Origin: Vibrio litoralis DSM 17657
GTDB lineage: Bacteria > Pseudomonadota > Gammaproteobacteria > Enterobacterales > Vibrionaceae
Direction of reading: 5' to 3'
Length of the DNA: 64,000 nucleotides
Assembly: GCF_000426765.1 (NCBI RefSeq)
Contig: NZ_AUFZ01000016.1
Span: 372,001-436,000 of the forward strand
Part shown: positions 27,058 to 37,073 of the stretch, in pieces
Layout of the letters: each line of letters begins with the position of its first letter
Numbering within the stretch: the first letter of the stretch is position 1
Translations under genes and position numbers: made by a program
Notes under the pieces: model-generated
Seen by the model: the letters and a program-made list of their open reading frames with translations, nothing else
What the model was told of the DNA's origin: nothing
Database searches by the model: none

Positions 27058-28557
27058 TTACAATGTCACTCCGCTTTTCCAGATGGCGATTTCTCTGATT
27101 TGATTGATTTCATTTTTACTCTTTTCACCATTGACGATAGCAACAGTGGTTTTGATGAATTCTTTTAGTAATTGATCCATCGAAATATCCTCAGAGACTA
27201 GTTTACCAGCATTAAAATCTATCCAGTGTTTTTTCTTATCAGCGAGCTCTGAGTTGGTCGCGATCTTCATTGTTGGAACAAACCCACCATAAGGTGTCCC
27301 TCTACCGGTTGAAAATAACACCATGTGACAGCCTGAAGCGGCAAGTGCGCTGGTGGCGATGGCATCATTTCCGGGAGCGTTCAATAAGTTTAAACCGGGA
27401 ATAGTGATTTTTTGCGTGTAATCGAGTACATCAACGACCGGACTCGTGCCTGACTTTTGAGTACAACCTAGAGACTTATCTTCTAAAGTAGTAATGCCGC
27501 CAGCTTTATTGCCGGGAGAGGGATTTTCGTAAATCGGTAAATCGTGTTTGGTGTAATAATCTTTAAAGTTATTAATCATGTTAACGATTTTATCAAACAC
27601 ATCATGCGTGGTTGCTCGTTGCATTAACAAGGTTTCAGCGCCGAACATTTCGGGCACTTCGGTGAGTACTGTCGTTCCGCCTTGGGCGATGACATAATCT
27701 GAAAACTTACCGAGCAGTGGGTTGGCGGTGATTCCTGATAATCCATCACTCCCGCCGCACTCAAGGCCAAAATGAATTTCGGATAACGTACCCGGTTCTC
27801 GTTTATCGTGTCGTATTGTTTCATAGAGATCTTCTAATAAGCTTTTTCCTGCGAGAATTTCATCATCGACAGATTGTGAGATCAGGCATTTAATTCTATT
27901 TGGATCGTAATCTCCCAAACCTTGCATAAAGGTAGGGACTTGGTTGTTTTCACAGCCCAAACCTAAAATAAGTACACCGCCGGCATTAGGATGTTTGGCG
28001 ATACTTTGTAATAAATTACGAGTCGTAATGTGATCATCACCCAATTGAGAGCAACCAAATTGGTGTGGGAATACGTAGACACCATCAATCTCTAGTTGAG
28101 GGTTGCTGGCTAAAAATTGGTTCACCATAGTCTGTGCGATGCCATTAACACAGCCAACCGTTGGGATCACCCACAGTTCATTGCGAATTCCGACCTCGCC
28201 ATTGTGGCGGCGATAAATACTCACCTCAGTTTGCTCAAGGTTCGCAATCTCGTCAGGTTTAAAGGTTTTAGGCTGGTATTGGTAGGTTAACTTATCGGAT
28301 AAGTTAGTTTTACTGTTATGGCTATGAATCCAGCTTCCTTTCGGAATATCTGCCGTCGCATGACCAAAAGATTCCCCGTATTTCCATAGCAAATCACCTG
28401 CCGTCATATCGTCTAACGCAATTTTATGACCTTTAGTAATGTCTTCTTGAAGAGTAATAAAAAGGTTGTTGGTGATCTTAATCTTCGACCCTTTATTTAG
28501 ATCAACGAGCGCTATCACAACATTGTCTTTGGGGTGAATACGAATCCATTTTTTCAT
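27058..28557 (-). CDS. uxaA: Altronate dehydratase
   Basis: From ATG 28557 (GGAGA 6 bases upstream) the protein has 499 residues and starts MKKWIRIHPKDNVVIALVDL. UxaA dehydrates D-altronate to KDG in the galacturonate branch. It has the N-terminal SAF domain (about 1-95) and the C-terminal UxaA domain with FPHQFGCSQLG, GLGCENNQ, ECGGSDGLSGITANP and FSTGRGTPYGG, stretches that include conserved Cys and Gly metal-site residues. It follows uxaC on the minus strand. Confidence 0.95.
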   Translation of the reverse strand: MKKWIRIHPKDNVVIALVDLNKGSKIKITNNLFITLQEDITKGHKIALDDMTAGDLLWKYGESFGHATADIPKGSWIHSHNSKTNLSDKLTYQYQPKTFKPDEIANLEQTEVSIYRRHNGEVGIRNELWVIPTVGCVNGIAQTMVNQFLASNPQLEIDGVYVFPHQFGCSQLGDDHITTRNLLQSIAKHPNAGGVLILGLGCENNQVPTFMQGLGDYDPNRIKCLISQSVDDEILAGKSLLEDLYETIRHDKREPGTLSEIHFGLECGGSDGLSGITANPLLGKFSDYVIAQGGTTVLTEVPEMFGAETLLMQRATTHDVFDKIVNMINNFKDYYTKHDLPIYENPSPGNKAGGITTLEDKSLGCTQKSGTSPVVDVLDYTQKITIPGLNLLNAPGNDAIATSALAASGCHMVLFSTGRGTPYGGFVPTMKIATNSELADKKKHWIDFNAGKLVSEDISMDQLLKEFIKTTVAIVNGEKSKNEINQIREIAIWKSGVTL

Positions 28558-28649
28558 CTGGCTCTCCAATAGATGCCGGAGAATACTTGGTGGCATCATG
28601 GCAATAGGGGAAGGCTATCCGAAAAACGAATAGCCTTAGTTGAAGGCAA

Positions 28650-30065
28650 TTACTTCTTAATGCCTAAGTTGAAATATTGATTAGCGTTGTTGAAGCAAAT
28701 ATCTTCCACCATTTTTGATAGTAGTGGCATATCCTGAGGAACTTCACCATCTTCAACCCATTGGCCAATTAAGCGGCACAATAAACGGCGGAAATATTCA
28801 TGACGGGTGTAAGAAAGAAAACTGCGGCTATCCGTCAACATACCGACAAAACGACTGAGTAGGCCAAGTTGTGACAGTTGTTCCATTTGACGCAGCATGC
28901 CGTCTTTTTGATCGTTAAACCACCATCCCGAACCAAACTGAATTTTTCCAGCGATACCACCACCTTGGAAGTTGCCACACATGGTCGCGATGACTTCGTT
29001 ATCACGTGGATTCAAACAATACAAAATGGTTTTCGGTAATGCGTCTTCAATATCGAGTGCATTGAGTAATTTAGATAGCGGGGCAGCAACTAGGCCATCA
29101 TTAATCGAATCAAAACCGACATCCGCACCAATAAGGTTGAACATGCGCTGGTTGTTATTTCGTAATGCGCCAATATGGTATTGCTGAACCCAACCACGTT
29201 GTGCGTATTGTTTGCCTAAGAAAATCAGAATGGCCGTTTTCAGTTGTGCGGCTTCTTTATCACTTAATAATTCACCTGATAAGCGTTTGGATAAAATTGC
29301 GTCTAAGTCTTGCTCGCTGGCGTTTTCAAAGACGACAGTATCAAGGGCGTGATCTGAAATGCAGCAGCCATGAGCTTCAAAATAGTCCAAACGGATAGTG
29401 AGTGCATCGCATAGGTGATAGAAGCGTTGAATTTCAATGTTGGTGAGCTTTCCAAGTTTGCTTAAGTATTCTGAGTAGTCTTCTGCGTTAGCATTAAAAG
29501 CTTTATCTGGTCGCCAGCTAGGACGCATTTGAACGTCAAAATCTTTATCATCCATTACGATTTTATGAGGAACCAAATCATCAACCGGGTCGTCAGTGGT
29601 ACCGACCATGCGAACATCCATTTTTTTCATAATGTTGCGCGCGGAAAATTCAGGTGAAGCTAGCATCTCATTGCACTGATTCCACACACTTTCAGCGGTA
29701 GATTCATTTAAAATGGTATCGGTAATTCCAAAGGGACGGCGCAATTCTAAATGAGTCCAGTGGAAGAGCGGGTTACCAATGGTTTGAGGAACTGTCTTGG
29801 CCCAGGCAAAGAACTTTTCTTTATCTGAAGCATTACCTGTACAAAAACGCTCTTCAATGCCGTTAGTACGCATGCCCCGCCATTTGTAGTGATCACCTTT
29901 TAGCCAGATATCGGTTAAGTTTTTGAAGCGATAATCTTCAGAAACTTGTGTTGGGGGAAGGTGGCAGTGGTAGTCGATAATCGGTTGGTGAGCTGCCACA
30001 TTATGATAAAGCTCTTTTGCGATATTAGTTGTAAGTAAGAAATCTTCCGTTAAAAATTTTGACAT
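28650..30065 (-). CDS. uxaC: Uronate isomerase
   Basis: ATG 30065 with AGGTGGA upstream gives 471 residues, matching E. coli UxaC; the longer reading frame upstream is not needed. UxaC interconverts galacturonate/tagaturonate and glucuronate/fructuronate. The metal-binding DYHCHLPP motif lies near residue 33, and [17 protein letters not shown] near the C-terminus is characteristic. Two UxuR-like operators lie just upstream. Confidence 0.95.
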   Translation of the reverse strand: MSKFLTEDFLLTTNIAKELYHNVAAHQPIIDYHCHLPPTQVSEDYRFKNLTDIWLKGDHYKWRGMRTNGIEERFCTGNASDKEKFFAWAKTVPQTIGNPLFHWTHLELRRPFGITDTILNESTAESVWNQCNEMLASPEFSARNIMKKMDVRMVGTTDDPVDDLVPHKIVMDDKDFDVQMRPSWRPDKAFNANAEDYSEYLSKLGKLTNIEIQRFYHLCDALTIRLDYFEAHGCCISDHALDTVVFENASEQDLDAILSKRLSGELLSDKEAAQLKTAILIFLGKQYAQRGWVQQYHIGALRNNNQRMFNLIGADVGFDSINDGLVAAPLSKLLNALDIEDALPKTILYCLNPRDNEVIATMCGNFQGGGIAGKIQFGSGWWFNDQKDGMLRQMEQLSQLGLLSRFVGMLTDSRSFLSYTRHEYFRRLLCRLIGQWVEDGEVPQDMPLLSKMVEDICFNNANQYFNLGIKK

Positions 30066-30091
30066 GATCTTCCACCTAAATAAAATAGATA

Positions 30092-30128
30092 TTTCTGGTA
30101 TAATATGAGATTGAATTGGTATAACAAG
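30092..30128. promoter_or_regulatory. Paired UxuR/ExuR-like operators upstream of uxaC
   Basis: TTTCTGGTATAATATG (30092-30107) and GAATTGGTATAACAAG (30113-30128) share GGTATAA and are 21 bases apart, two helical turns. They sit between uxaC and the divergent GntR gene. The same motif recurs at 31153. Confidence 0.65.
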
Positions 30129-30239
30129 TTTACAGATCACAAAATTAAACAATTGAAGTTTATCTATATTCGATATTGATCAGCATAATATGGTTTCCTT
30201 TGTGATAGTTTTCTTGGGTTTAATTTAATAGTTAGGTGA

Positions 30240-31013
30240 ATGATGTCTTTTGAAAACAAGCGTTTGTATCAAGTTATTGGCGAAAGATTAAAAGAAAAAA
30301 TACTATCTGGCCAATATCCGGTAGGGACGAAAATGCCACCGGAAAGAATTATTGCTGAAGAGCTTGGCATTAGTCGAACGGTTGTACGTGAAGCGATGAT
30401 CATGCTCGAACTGGAAGGGTTGGTGGAAGTGAGAAAAGGATCGGGGATTCATGTGGTCTCGACGATTTCGCAGCAATCTTCTGGGCTAAGTGAAAGCGAG
30501 GAAGAATTCGCTCGTTATCTTGTTGAAGAAATGAAGAAAGCCGGCCCGTTTGAACTTTTACAAGCAAGACAAGTGGTTGAATGTACCATTGCTTCTTTTG
30601 CCGCTAGCCAAGTTACAAAGCAAGATATTGATTTATTAGATAAAATACAAAAAGAGAGTTACCTAAATGCCGACGATACTGATTCAGCATGGGATGAGGA
30701 ATTTCATATTCAACTCGGTAAGATCACTAAAAACTCGGTACTTTCTCTCATCATTGAGCTAATTTGGTTTACCCGTAAACAGAACCCATTATGGAATCAA
30801 TTGCACGAGCATATCGATTCATCAAATATTAATACCTGGGCAGATGAGCACGGTGCGATTGTAAAAGCCTTACAGGTTAAAAACTCGAAGCAAGCAAAAG
30901 CAGAGATGTGGCAGCATTTAGAAAGCACCAAGAAGTTTTTATATGATGCCTCTTCAGCCGAAGATACCCCTTATGATAAGTATCTATTCGAAACTAGACC
31001 GTTAGATATATAA
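30240..31013 (+). CDS. GntR/FadR-family hexuronate regulator (UxuR/ExuR-like)
   Basis: This 257-residue regulator has an N-terminal GntR winged helix (about 8-75: GTKMPPERIIAEELGISRTVVREAM) and a C-terminal FCD helical effector domain with a conserved metal site (EEFHIQLG, DEHGAI). It matches the UxuR/ExuR branch, which senses uronates and represses uxu/uxa genes. It is divergent from uxaC-uxaA and upstream of the TRAP-uxuB-uxuA unit. ATG 30243 is an equally good start. Confidence 0.87.
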   Translation: MMSFENKRLYQVIGERLKEKILSGQYPVGTKMPPERIIAEELGISRTVVREAMIMLELEGLVEVRKGSGIHVVSTISQQSSGLSESEEEFARYLVEEMKKAGPFELLQARQVVECTIASFAASQVTKQDIDLLDKIQKESYLNADDTDSAWDEEFHIQLGKITKNSVLSLIIELIWFTRKQNPLWNQLHEHIDSSNINTWADEHGAIVKALQVKNSKQAKAEMWQHLESTKKFLYDASSAEDTPYDKYLFETRPLDI

Positions 31014-31030
31014 AAATAATTAAATATTAA

Positions 31031-31060
31031 TAGGTTAGTCGTTTTTTGCTAACCTATTTC
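31031..31060 (+). terminator. Terminator after uxuR-like gene
   Basis: TAGGTTAG pairs with CTAACCTA (31031-31038 with 31049-31056) and is followed by TTTC. The loop itself is T-rich. Confidence 0.65.
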
Positions 31061-31152
31061 TACATTCCTTGCAATAAATTCTTATCCTCAATGGCGCTCC
31101 TCTAGAACATTTTTCCTCATATTGCACAAATTTAGTTCACAAAATTGCGATA

Positions 31153-31252
31153 AAATTGGTATAACATCTTAAAAGTTTAGGTCTGCTAGCATTTTTGAAT
31201 CGAAATTATAAAACCACGGTTCAAAAATTAGTATGTCGTGATTATAGTCACA
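31153..31252. promoter_or_regulatory. Control region of TRAP-uxuBA operon: UxuR-like and CRP-like sites
   Basis: The 327-base gap before the TRAP operon holds AAATTGGTATAACATCTT (31153-31170), the same motif as at uxaC. It also holds CGTGATTATAGTCACA (31237-31252), a CRP-type palindrome with one mismatch in the fixed positions. Together they suggest uronate induction plus cAMP-CRP activation. Confidence 0.65.
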
Positions 31253-31340
31253 TTAAGATACTCAATAAGGTGTTTTATTTACAAAAGAAACGATTGCTTA
31301 TTAAAAAATATAATAATTATTGCTGTGGAAGAGTGTGCTA

Positions 31341-31841
31341 ATGAATTTAGAAGTATTTAATAAATTATTAAACCGAATATTAGAATATACCCTCATATTT
31401 TTTATGGCAATGATGGTGTTTTCGGTTGTATGGCAGGTATTTACACGTTTTATTTTAAATGACCCTTCGGTCTTTACCGATGAACTCTCCCGTTATTTGC
31501 TAATTTGGATTGGTATTTTAGGTGGGGCCTATACGTTTTCAATTAAACGCCACTTAGCCTTAGAGTTGTTGGTCACTCGACTCAAGTCTAGAAATCAACA
31601 TGTTCTTAATATTGTTATTAGTTGTTTTGTCTTGTTGTTTTCTTCTGTTGCCTTGGTGTACGGCGGCTGGAACTTCATGATGACGACACTACATCATAAT
31701 CAAGTTTCTCCTGGGTTATTTATCGGTGAGCATCAACTTTTAATTGGTTATGTCTACACGGTTGCACCGTTGTCGGGTGTCATTATCTGCTACTACGCAT
31801 GTATTGATATTCTCAAATCAATATATCAAATAGTTCACTGA
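31341..31841 (+). CDS. TRAP transporter small permease (hexuronate)
   Basis: I choose ATG 31341 (GGAAGAG upstream), giving 166 residues; the upstream TTG extension has no ribosome site. The DctQ-type protein has four hydrophobic segments and the motif DELSRYLLIWIGILGGAY. It is followed 10 bases later by the large permease. The uronate context and the neighbouring regulator suggest glucuronate or galacturonate uptake. Confidence 0.9.
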   Translation: MNLEVFNKLLNRILEYTLIFFMAMMVFSVVWQVFTRFILNDPSVFTDELSRYLLIWIGILGGAYTFSIKRHLALELLVTRLKSRNQHVLNIVISCFVLLFSSVALVYGGWNFMMTTLHHNQVSPGLFIGEHQLLIGYVYTVAPLSGVIICYYACIDILKSIYQIVH

Positions 31842-31851
31842 GGGAAATATC

Positions 31852-33210
31852 ATGACACTGGTTGATTTAATATTTACCCAAGACTACATCAATTCAATGC
31901 CTGATATGGTTTATGATTTATTGCCAATTGTGGTTCTATTTGGCTCGCTAGCGATATTTTTATTAATAGGAATTCCCATTGCTTTTGCAATTGGTGGCGC
32001 TGCTTTACTGACTATATTTATAGACTTCCCAATTGATAAAGCGTCGATCTTAGTTTCACAACAATTAACAAACGGGTTAAATAGCTTTGGTTTATTAGCC
32101 TTGCCATTTTTTATTGTGGCTGGGAATTTAATGAATCGCGGCGGTTTGGCGAATCGGCTGATTAATTTCGCTATGTTGCTCGGCGGTAAGCTTCCTGGCT
32201 CACTGTCTCATGTGAATGTTATTGCCAATATGATGTTTGGCTCTTTATCGGGCTCTGCTGCCGCGGCTGCCGCGGCTGTTGGTGGGATAATGAAACCACT
32301 GCAGGAGAAGCATAAGTACCCGAAAGATTTCTCGACCGCAGTGAATGTTGCCTCTTGTCCAACGGGGTTGTTAATTCCGCCTTCTAATATCCTGATCTTA
32401 TATGCTTTAGTCAGTAGTACTTCAGTGCAGTACCTCTTTATTGCTGGTTATATTCCGGGTCTTTTAATGGGCTTGGGAATTATGATTGGTATTCTGTTAT
32501 TGGGCAAAAAATATAAAATCCCACAAGAGAAAATCGTTCAAAAAGAAAAAACAATGAAAGTGATTTGGGATGCTATTCCAAGCTTATTTTTAGTGTTAAT
32601 TATTATGGGCGGTATTTTAGGTGGGGCGTTTACTGCAACCGAAGCCTCAGCTATTGCGGTGGTCTATAGCTTAATTCTAGGTTTTGCTTATCGTGAGTTA
32701 AAGTTTAAAGATCTAGCGCCTATCTTACTTGATAGTGTGATTACGACTTCTATCGTATTACTCATGATTGCAACGTCTTCGGCAATGTCATGGTCTATGG
32801 CAAATGCTGATATTCCGGGGGCGATTGCAGACTTCGTTCTTAATTATTCAACCAACCCGCTGGTTATTATGCTGCTAATGAATTTGATTTTGTTAGTGGT
32901 GGGGACATTCATGGATATGTCTCCAGCGGTTCTGATTTTTACACCGATATTTTTACCTATTGCCGTTGAGCTTGGGGTCGACCCGATTCAATTTGGCATC
33001 ATCATGGTGTTTAACCTTTGTATCGGTATTTGTACTCCACCAGTTGGTACGGCTTTATTTGTAGGCTGTAGTGTCTCTGGTAATAAGCTCGGCGATGTAG
33101 TGCCTAAGTTAATACCTTTATTCTTAATTATGGTTTTAACTTTGGGGCTGATCATTATGGTGCCATCACTAACGATGTGGCTACCTCATTTGGCGGGATA
33201 TGTATCTTAA
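31852..33210 (+). CDS. TRAP transporter large permease (hexuronate)
   Basis: This 452-residue DctM subunit has about 12 membrane segments, with NGLNSFGLLALPFFIVAGNL, the Ala-rich loop GSLSGSAAAAAAAVGGIM and CTPPVGTALFVG. It is clearly paralogous to the DctM gene at 12045 but not identical. GAGGG lies before the ATG. Confidence 0.93.
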   Translation: MTLVDLIFTQDYINSMPDMVYDLLPIVVLFGSLAIFLLIGIPIAFAIGGAALLTIFIDFPIDKASILVSQQLTNGLNSFGLLALPFFIVAGNLMNRGGLANRLINFAMLLGGKLPGSLSHVNVIANMMFGSLSGSAAAAAAAVGGIMKPLQEKHKYPKDFSTAVNVASCPTGLLIPPSNILILYALVSSTSVQYLFIAGYIPGLLMGLGIMIGILLLGKKYKIPQEKIVQKEKTMKVIWDAIPSLFLVLIIMGGILGGAFTATEASAIAVVYSLILGFAYRELKFKDLAPILLDSVITTSIVLLMIATSSAMSWSMANADIPGAIADFVLNYSTNPLVIMLLMNLILLVVGTFMDMSPAVLIFTPIFLPIAVELGVDPIQFGIIMVFNLCIGICTPPVGTALFVGCSVSGNKLGDVVPKLIPLFLIMVLTLGLIIMVPSLTMWLPHLAGYVS

Positions 33211-33249
33211 TAAGTTCAATAACGTAGAAACAAATAAGGGAATAATAAT

Positions 33250-34215
33250 ATGAAACTGAATAAGTTAATGCTTGCGGGAATTTTAGCTGGAGCAACATTT
33301 ACCTCTAGTGTTTATGCTCAAACATTGAAATTAGCTCATGCACTACCCACTGAACACCCTGTGCATCAATCGTTAAGTTGGTTTGCTGACCACGTTAAAG
33401 ATGAAACGAAAATCAGAGTAAAAGTGTACGCCAATGGAACGTTGGGTAATGAAACCAGCTTATTGCAAATGGTACAAAACGGTACCGTTGCCTTTACTAA
33501 AGTGAGTGCTGCTCCACTAGAGTCATTTTCGAAAGATTATAAAATCTTATCTCTTCCTTATTTATACAGCAGTGAGCAGCAGTATCGTGATGTACTTAAT
33601 GGGCCTATTGGTGACAAAATTTTAGCCTCTTCTCGTGAAGATGGTTTTGTTGGCTTGGCATTCTTGGATGCGGGGGCGCGTAGTTTCTATACCGATAAAG
33701 CAATCAAAACACCTGCTGATTTGAAAGGCATGAAGATTCGTGTTCAAAACTCACCATTGGCGATTGATATCATCAAATCTCTAGGGGCTACACCTGTTCC
33801 ACTACCATACGGCGAATTGTATTCAGCACTACAGCAAGGGGTAGTCGATGGGGCAGAAAACAACATTCCATCTTATTACTCTTCTCGTCATTTTGAAGTG
33901 AAGAAAACCTTCTCTTACGACAAACACACAATGGTGCCTGACGTGCTCGTTGTCTCAACCAGCGTTTGGGATGAACTGACACCTGAGCAGCAAGAAACTA
34001 TCCGTAAAGTGGCAAAAGAAACGGCGAAGCAGCAAGAAGTTAACTGGAAGAAGTATGTTGACCATGCAACGGCAGATCTGAAAACCAAAGGTATCACATT
34101 CGTAGATAGTGATACGGCATCGTTCCAAGAAGCGGTAAAACCAGTTTACGAGAAGTTTAAGAAAGAGAACCCAGACCTTGTCGATATGCTTAGTGATATT
34201 CAAAACACTAAGTAA
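33250..34215 (+). CDS. TRAP transporter hexuronate-binding protein (DctP type)
   Basis: This 321-residue periplasmic protein has a signal peptide to about residue 23 (SVYAQ). It has the DctP family motifs DAGARSFYTDKAI and GMKIRVQNSPLA, whose Arg normally pairs with the ligand carboxylate. Some DctP proteins encoded beside uxa/uxu genes bind glucuronate and galacturonate, so this is the likely ligand. The gene order here is Q-M-P, unlike the P-Q-M order at 10462. Confidence 0.9.
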   Translation: MKLNKLMLAGILAGATFTSSVYAQTLKLAHALPTEHPVHQSLSWFADHVKDETKIRVKVYANGTLGNETSLLQMVQNGTVAFTKVSAAPLESFSKDYKILSLPYLYSSEQQYRDVLNGPIGDKILASSREDGFVGLAFLDAGARSFYTDKAIKTPADLKGMKIRVQNSPLAIDIIKSLGATPVPLPYGELYSALQQGVVDGAENNIPSYYSSRHFEVKKTFSYDKHTMVPDVLVVSTSVWDELTPEQQETIRKVAKETAKQQEVNWKKYVDHATADLKTKGITFVDSDTASFQEAVKPVYEKFKKENPDLVDMLSDIQNTK

Positions 34216-34245
34216 TCAATGGCTCTAACTATAGCAGTAGTAGAT

Positions 34246-34290
34246 AAGGTTCAGGTCGACGCACTAGGTTAGCCTGAGCCTTATTATTTA
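34246..34290 (+). terminator. Terminator-like hairpin between TRAP genes and uxuB
   Basis: AAGGTTCAGG pairs with CCTGAGCCTT (34246-34255 with 34273-34282) and is followed by ATTATTT. It is probably a partial terminator separating transport from catabolic genes. Confidence 0.6.
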
Positions 34291-34406
34291 CCTTCCAGCC
34301 AAAGAGAACCCAATCAAGTGACTTATTGTTTTTTAAGTTGGTTTAGATCGGTAGAAGAATGTTTTAACAGTCAATTTAAAAAACAATATGAAATGGCGAA
34401 CGTATT

Positions 34407-35909
34407 ATGAAGTTGAATCGAGTTAACCTAGAGCATGTCACAGCAAGCTCACTCCCTAATCAAAATAATCTCAACGCAAAAGTTGGTATTGTACATTTAG
34501 GTTTTGGTGCATTTCATCGCGCACATCAGGCGTTAATTACCGATGTCGCGCTGAAAGAATTTGGTGGCGACTGGAAAATTGTCGGCGTCAATAATTGGCG
34601 AGCAGCCGGTAAACCTGAATCGGAAACAGGGGTTGAGCAAGAGTTTTCAAGTCAAGATAATCTATACACAGTTGCAGTCGGTCAAGACGAACAGGTTAAC
34701 CTTGAAGTGATTGGTGCAGTTGAAGAGGTGCTTTTTAGTAATCAAGTTGAGAAAATTCTTGGTTATATGACCAGCGAAGCAGTGAAAATTGTTTCTCTGA
34801 CGATTACAGAAAAAGGCTATTGCCATTTGCCATCAACTGGCCATTTAGATATCTATCATCCGTTAATTCAACATGATTTGCAGCATATTGAACAGCCACA
34901 CAGTGCAATTGGTTTTTTGGTTTCAGCCATTAAAACTCGTAAAGAGAAAGGTATAGCGCCATTCACGCCATTAACTTGTGACAACTTGCCTGAAAATGGT
35001 CATGTATTAAAACGTGTGGTGTTAGATTTTGCACAGCAACTTGATCCTGAGCTAGCGGTATGGATTAAAGAGAATATTGATTTTCCTTGCAGCATGGTCG
35101 ACCGAATTGTGCCTCAAACCACTCAAGCTGATATCAATAAAATATCCCAGCAGCTAGAGGCTGAAGATGATTGCTGCGTGAGCACAGAACCGTTTTTACA
35201 GTGGGTGATTGAAGATAAGTTTAATAATGAGCGACCGGCTTGGGAAAAAACATCTATCGCTAATATTATGCTGACCGATGATGTTGTTCCGTTCGAAAAT
35301 ATGAAGCTAAGGTTACTCAACGGTACTCATTCTTCAATTGCGTATTTGGGTTATTTAGCGGGCTATCAAACCGTCTCGGAAACCATGTCAGATCCAAGTT
35401 TTAGTGCTTTTATCCGTTATTTAATGGATAAAGAGATTAGCCCTTCAGTCGATGTAAAAGGGATTGATCTTGAAGCCTATAAAGACCAGTTGATTGCAAG
35501 GTATCAAAACACCGCGCTACAGCATCGAACTTGGCAGATTGCGATGGATGGTTCTCAAAAGCTACCGCAACGTTTTCTACAGACTATTGATTTTGGCTTA
35601 AGCCATGACATCAATGTCTCAGGCTTGATCTTAGCGGTGGCTGCGTGGATGAAATATGTTAGTGGCGTAGACGAACAGGGATCCACGATTGATGTAAGAG
35701 ATCCGTTGAAAGCAACGTTCAGTGATATATGGTTAACACATGGTGATTCTACTTCGGATGTAGTTAGCGCATTTTTATCATTAGATTCGGTATTTTCAGC
35801 TGAGTTAGCGAGTAATTCTACATTTAAAGCTCAGTTAATTGATGCTTTAAATCAACTGATTGAGCACGGATCCAAGCAAAGTGTTCAACAATTTATTCAA
35901 ACTGTGTAA
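34407..35909 (+). CDS. uxuB: Fructuronate reductase (mannitol dehydrogenase family)
   Basis: This 500-residue polyol dehydrogenase reduces D-fructuronate to D-mannonate with NADH. The N-terminal NAD site is GIVHLGFGAFHRAHQA. The catalytic-region motifs are PCSMVDRIVPQTT and KLRLLNGTHSSIAYLG, where the Lys acts as base in this family. Uxa/Uxu assignment favours UxuB because uxuA follows by 21 bases. A UxaB-type tagaturonate reductase is not present in the window, so dual use is possible. Confidence 0.9.
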   Translation: MKLNRVNLEHVTASSLPNQNNLNAKVGIVHLGFGAFHRAHQALITDVALKEFGGDWKIVGVNNWRAAGKPESETGVEQEFSSQDNLYTVAVGQDEQVNLEVIGAVEEVLFSNQVEKILGYMTSEAVKIVSLTITEKGYCHLPSTGHLDIYHPLIQHDLQHIEQPHSAIGFLVSAIKTRKEKGIAPFTPLTCDNLPENGHVLKRVVLDFAQQLDPELAVWIKENIDFPCSMVDRIVPQTTQADINKISQQLEAEDDCCVSTEPFLQWVIEDKFNNERPAWEKTSIANIMLTDDVVPFENMKLRLLNGTHSSIAYLGYLAGYQTVSETMSDPSFSAFIRYLMDKEISPSVDVKGIDLEAYKDQLIARYQNTALQHRTWQIAMDGSQKLPQRFLQTIDFGLSHDINVSGLILAVAAWMKYVSGVDEQGSTIDVRDPLKATFSDIWLTHGDSTSDVVSAFLSLDSVFSAELASNSTFKAQLIDALNQLIEHGSKQSVQQFIQTV

Positions 35910-35930
35910 GCGCAGGCAAGGGTAAGTATT

Positions 35931-36995
35931 ATGAAAATGACATTTCGTTGGTATGGTGAAGGAAATGATAAAATCACCTTAGACCAAATTAAACAAATTC
36001 CGGGTGTTGAAGGCGTGGTTTGGTCATTGCACGACATGCCGGCAGGCGCACTTTGGTCACCAGAGCGCGTGGCGGAAGTCGAAAAACAAGCGCAAGAATA
36101 TGGCTTTCATATTGACGTAGTAGAAAGCGTTAATGTACATGAAGATATTAAACTGGGTCTTGATACTCGAGATCAATACATTGAAAACTACAAGCAAACG
36201 CTACGAGTGCTGGCTAAATTTGGTGTCAAAGTCGTTTGTTATAACTTTATGCCGGTATTTGATTGGACTCGCACTAATCTATATAAAAAAATGCCAGATG
36301 GTTCGAATGCTTTGTTTTTTGAAAAAAGTAAGATTAATGAAATTGATCCTATTGAGCTAATTGAGACGATTTCTAAAAACACTGATGTGACCATGCCCGG
36401 CTGGGAACCTGAGCGTTTAGCTAACCTAAAGAACACCTTTAAACAATACGAGGGTTTTACTGCGGAAGATCTATGGAAAAACCTTCAATACTTCTTAGAA
36501 CAAATTATTCCTGTTGCTGAAGAATGTAATATCAAAATGGCGATTCATCCTGACGATCCCGCTTTCCCTATTTTTGGGTTACCACGCATCATCATTAATA
36601 AGGAAAATATCGGGCGCTTCTTAAAACTGGTCGATAGACCTCATAATGGTTTAACAGTATGTACCGGCTCATTAGGCTCGATTGATAATGATATTCCTGC
36701 AATTATTGAAAGCTACCATGACCGTATACACTTTATGCATATTCGTAACGTAAAGCGTTTTGAAAATGGGGATTTCATCGAAAGTTCACACCGCGCGTGC
36801 GATGGTTCGGTTGATATTGTCGAAGTAGTAAAAACGCTGCATAAATATGATTACCAAGGTTATGTTCGACCTGATCATGGACGTCATATTTGGGGCGAAG
36901 AGAAGTGGGCGAGACCAGGGTACGGTCTATATGATCGTGCACTTGGCATTATGTACATAAACGGTTTGTGGGATACGTTAAACCATAAGTCGTAA
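35931..36995 (+). CDS. uxuA: Mannonate dehydratase
   Basis: This 354-residue protein dehydrates D-mannonate to KDG. Metal and catalytic motifs include MAIHPDDPAFPIFGLPRI (His and Asp), CTGSLG, HFMHIRN and VRPDHGRH. It is shorter than the 394-residue E. coli form and closer to the Bacillus length. GGG precedes the ATG. It ends the hexuronate operon. Confidence 0.95.
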   Translation: MKMTFRWYGEGNDKITLDQIKQIPGVEGVVWSLHDMPAGALWSPERVAEVEKQAQEYGFHIDVVESVNVHEDIKLGLDTRDQYIENYKQTLRVLAKFGVKVVCYNFMPVFDWTRTNLYKKMPDGSNALFFEKSKINEIDPIELIETISKNTDVTMPGWEPERLANLKNTFKQYEGFTAEDLWKNLQYFLEQIIPVAEECNIKMAIHPDDPAFPIFGLPRIIINKENIGRFLKLVDRPHNGLTVCTGSLGSIDNDIPAIIESYHDRIHFMHIRNVKRFENGDFIESSHRACDGSVDIVEVVKTLHKYDYQGYVRPDHGRHIWGEEKWARPGYGLYDRALGIMYINGLWDTLNHKS

Positions 36996-37024
36996 ATGAT
37001 CTTCGATTGAAGTGAGCGATGAAG

Positions 37025-37065
37025 AGGCGAAGTACTGAGGTTTACAGTACTTCGCCTTTATTGTT
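37025..37065 (+). terminator. Terminator after uxuA
   Basis: AGGCGAAGTACTG-AGGTTTA-CAGTACTTCGCCT is a 13-bp perfect stem followed by TTATTGTTT. Confidence 0.85.
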
Positions 37066-37073
37066 TGTTGGGA

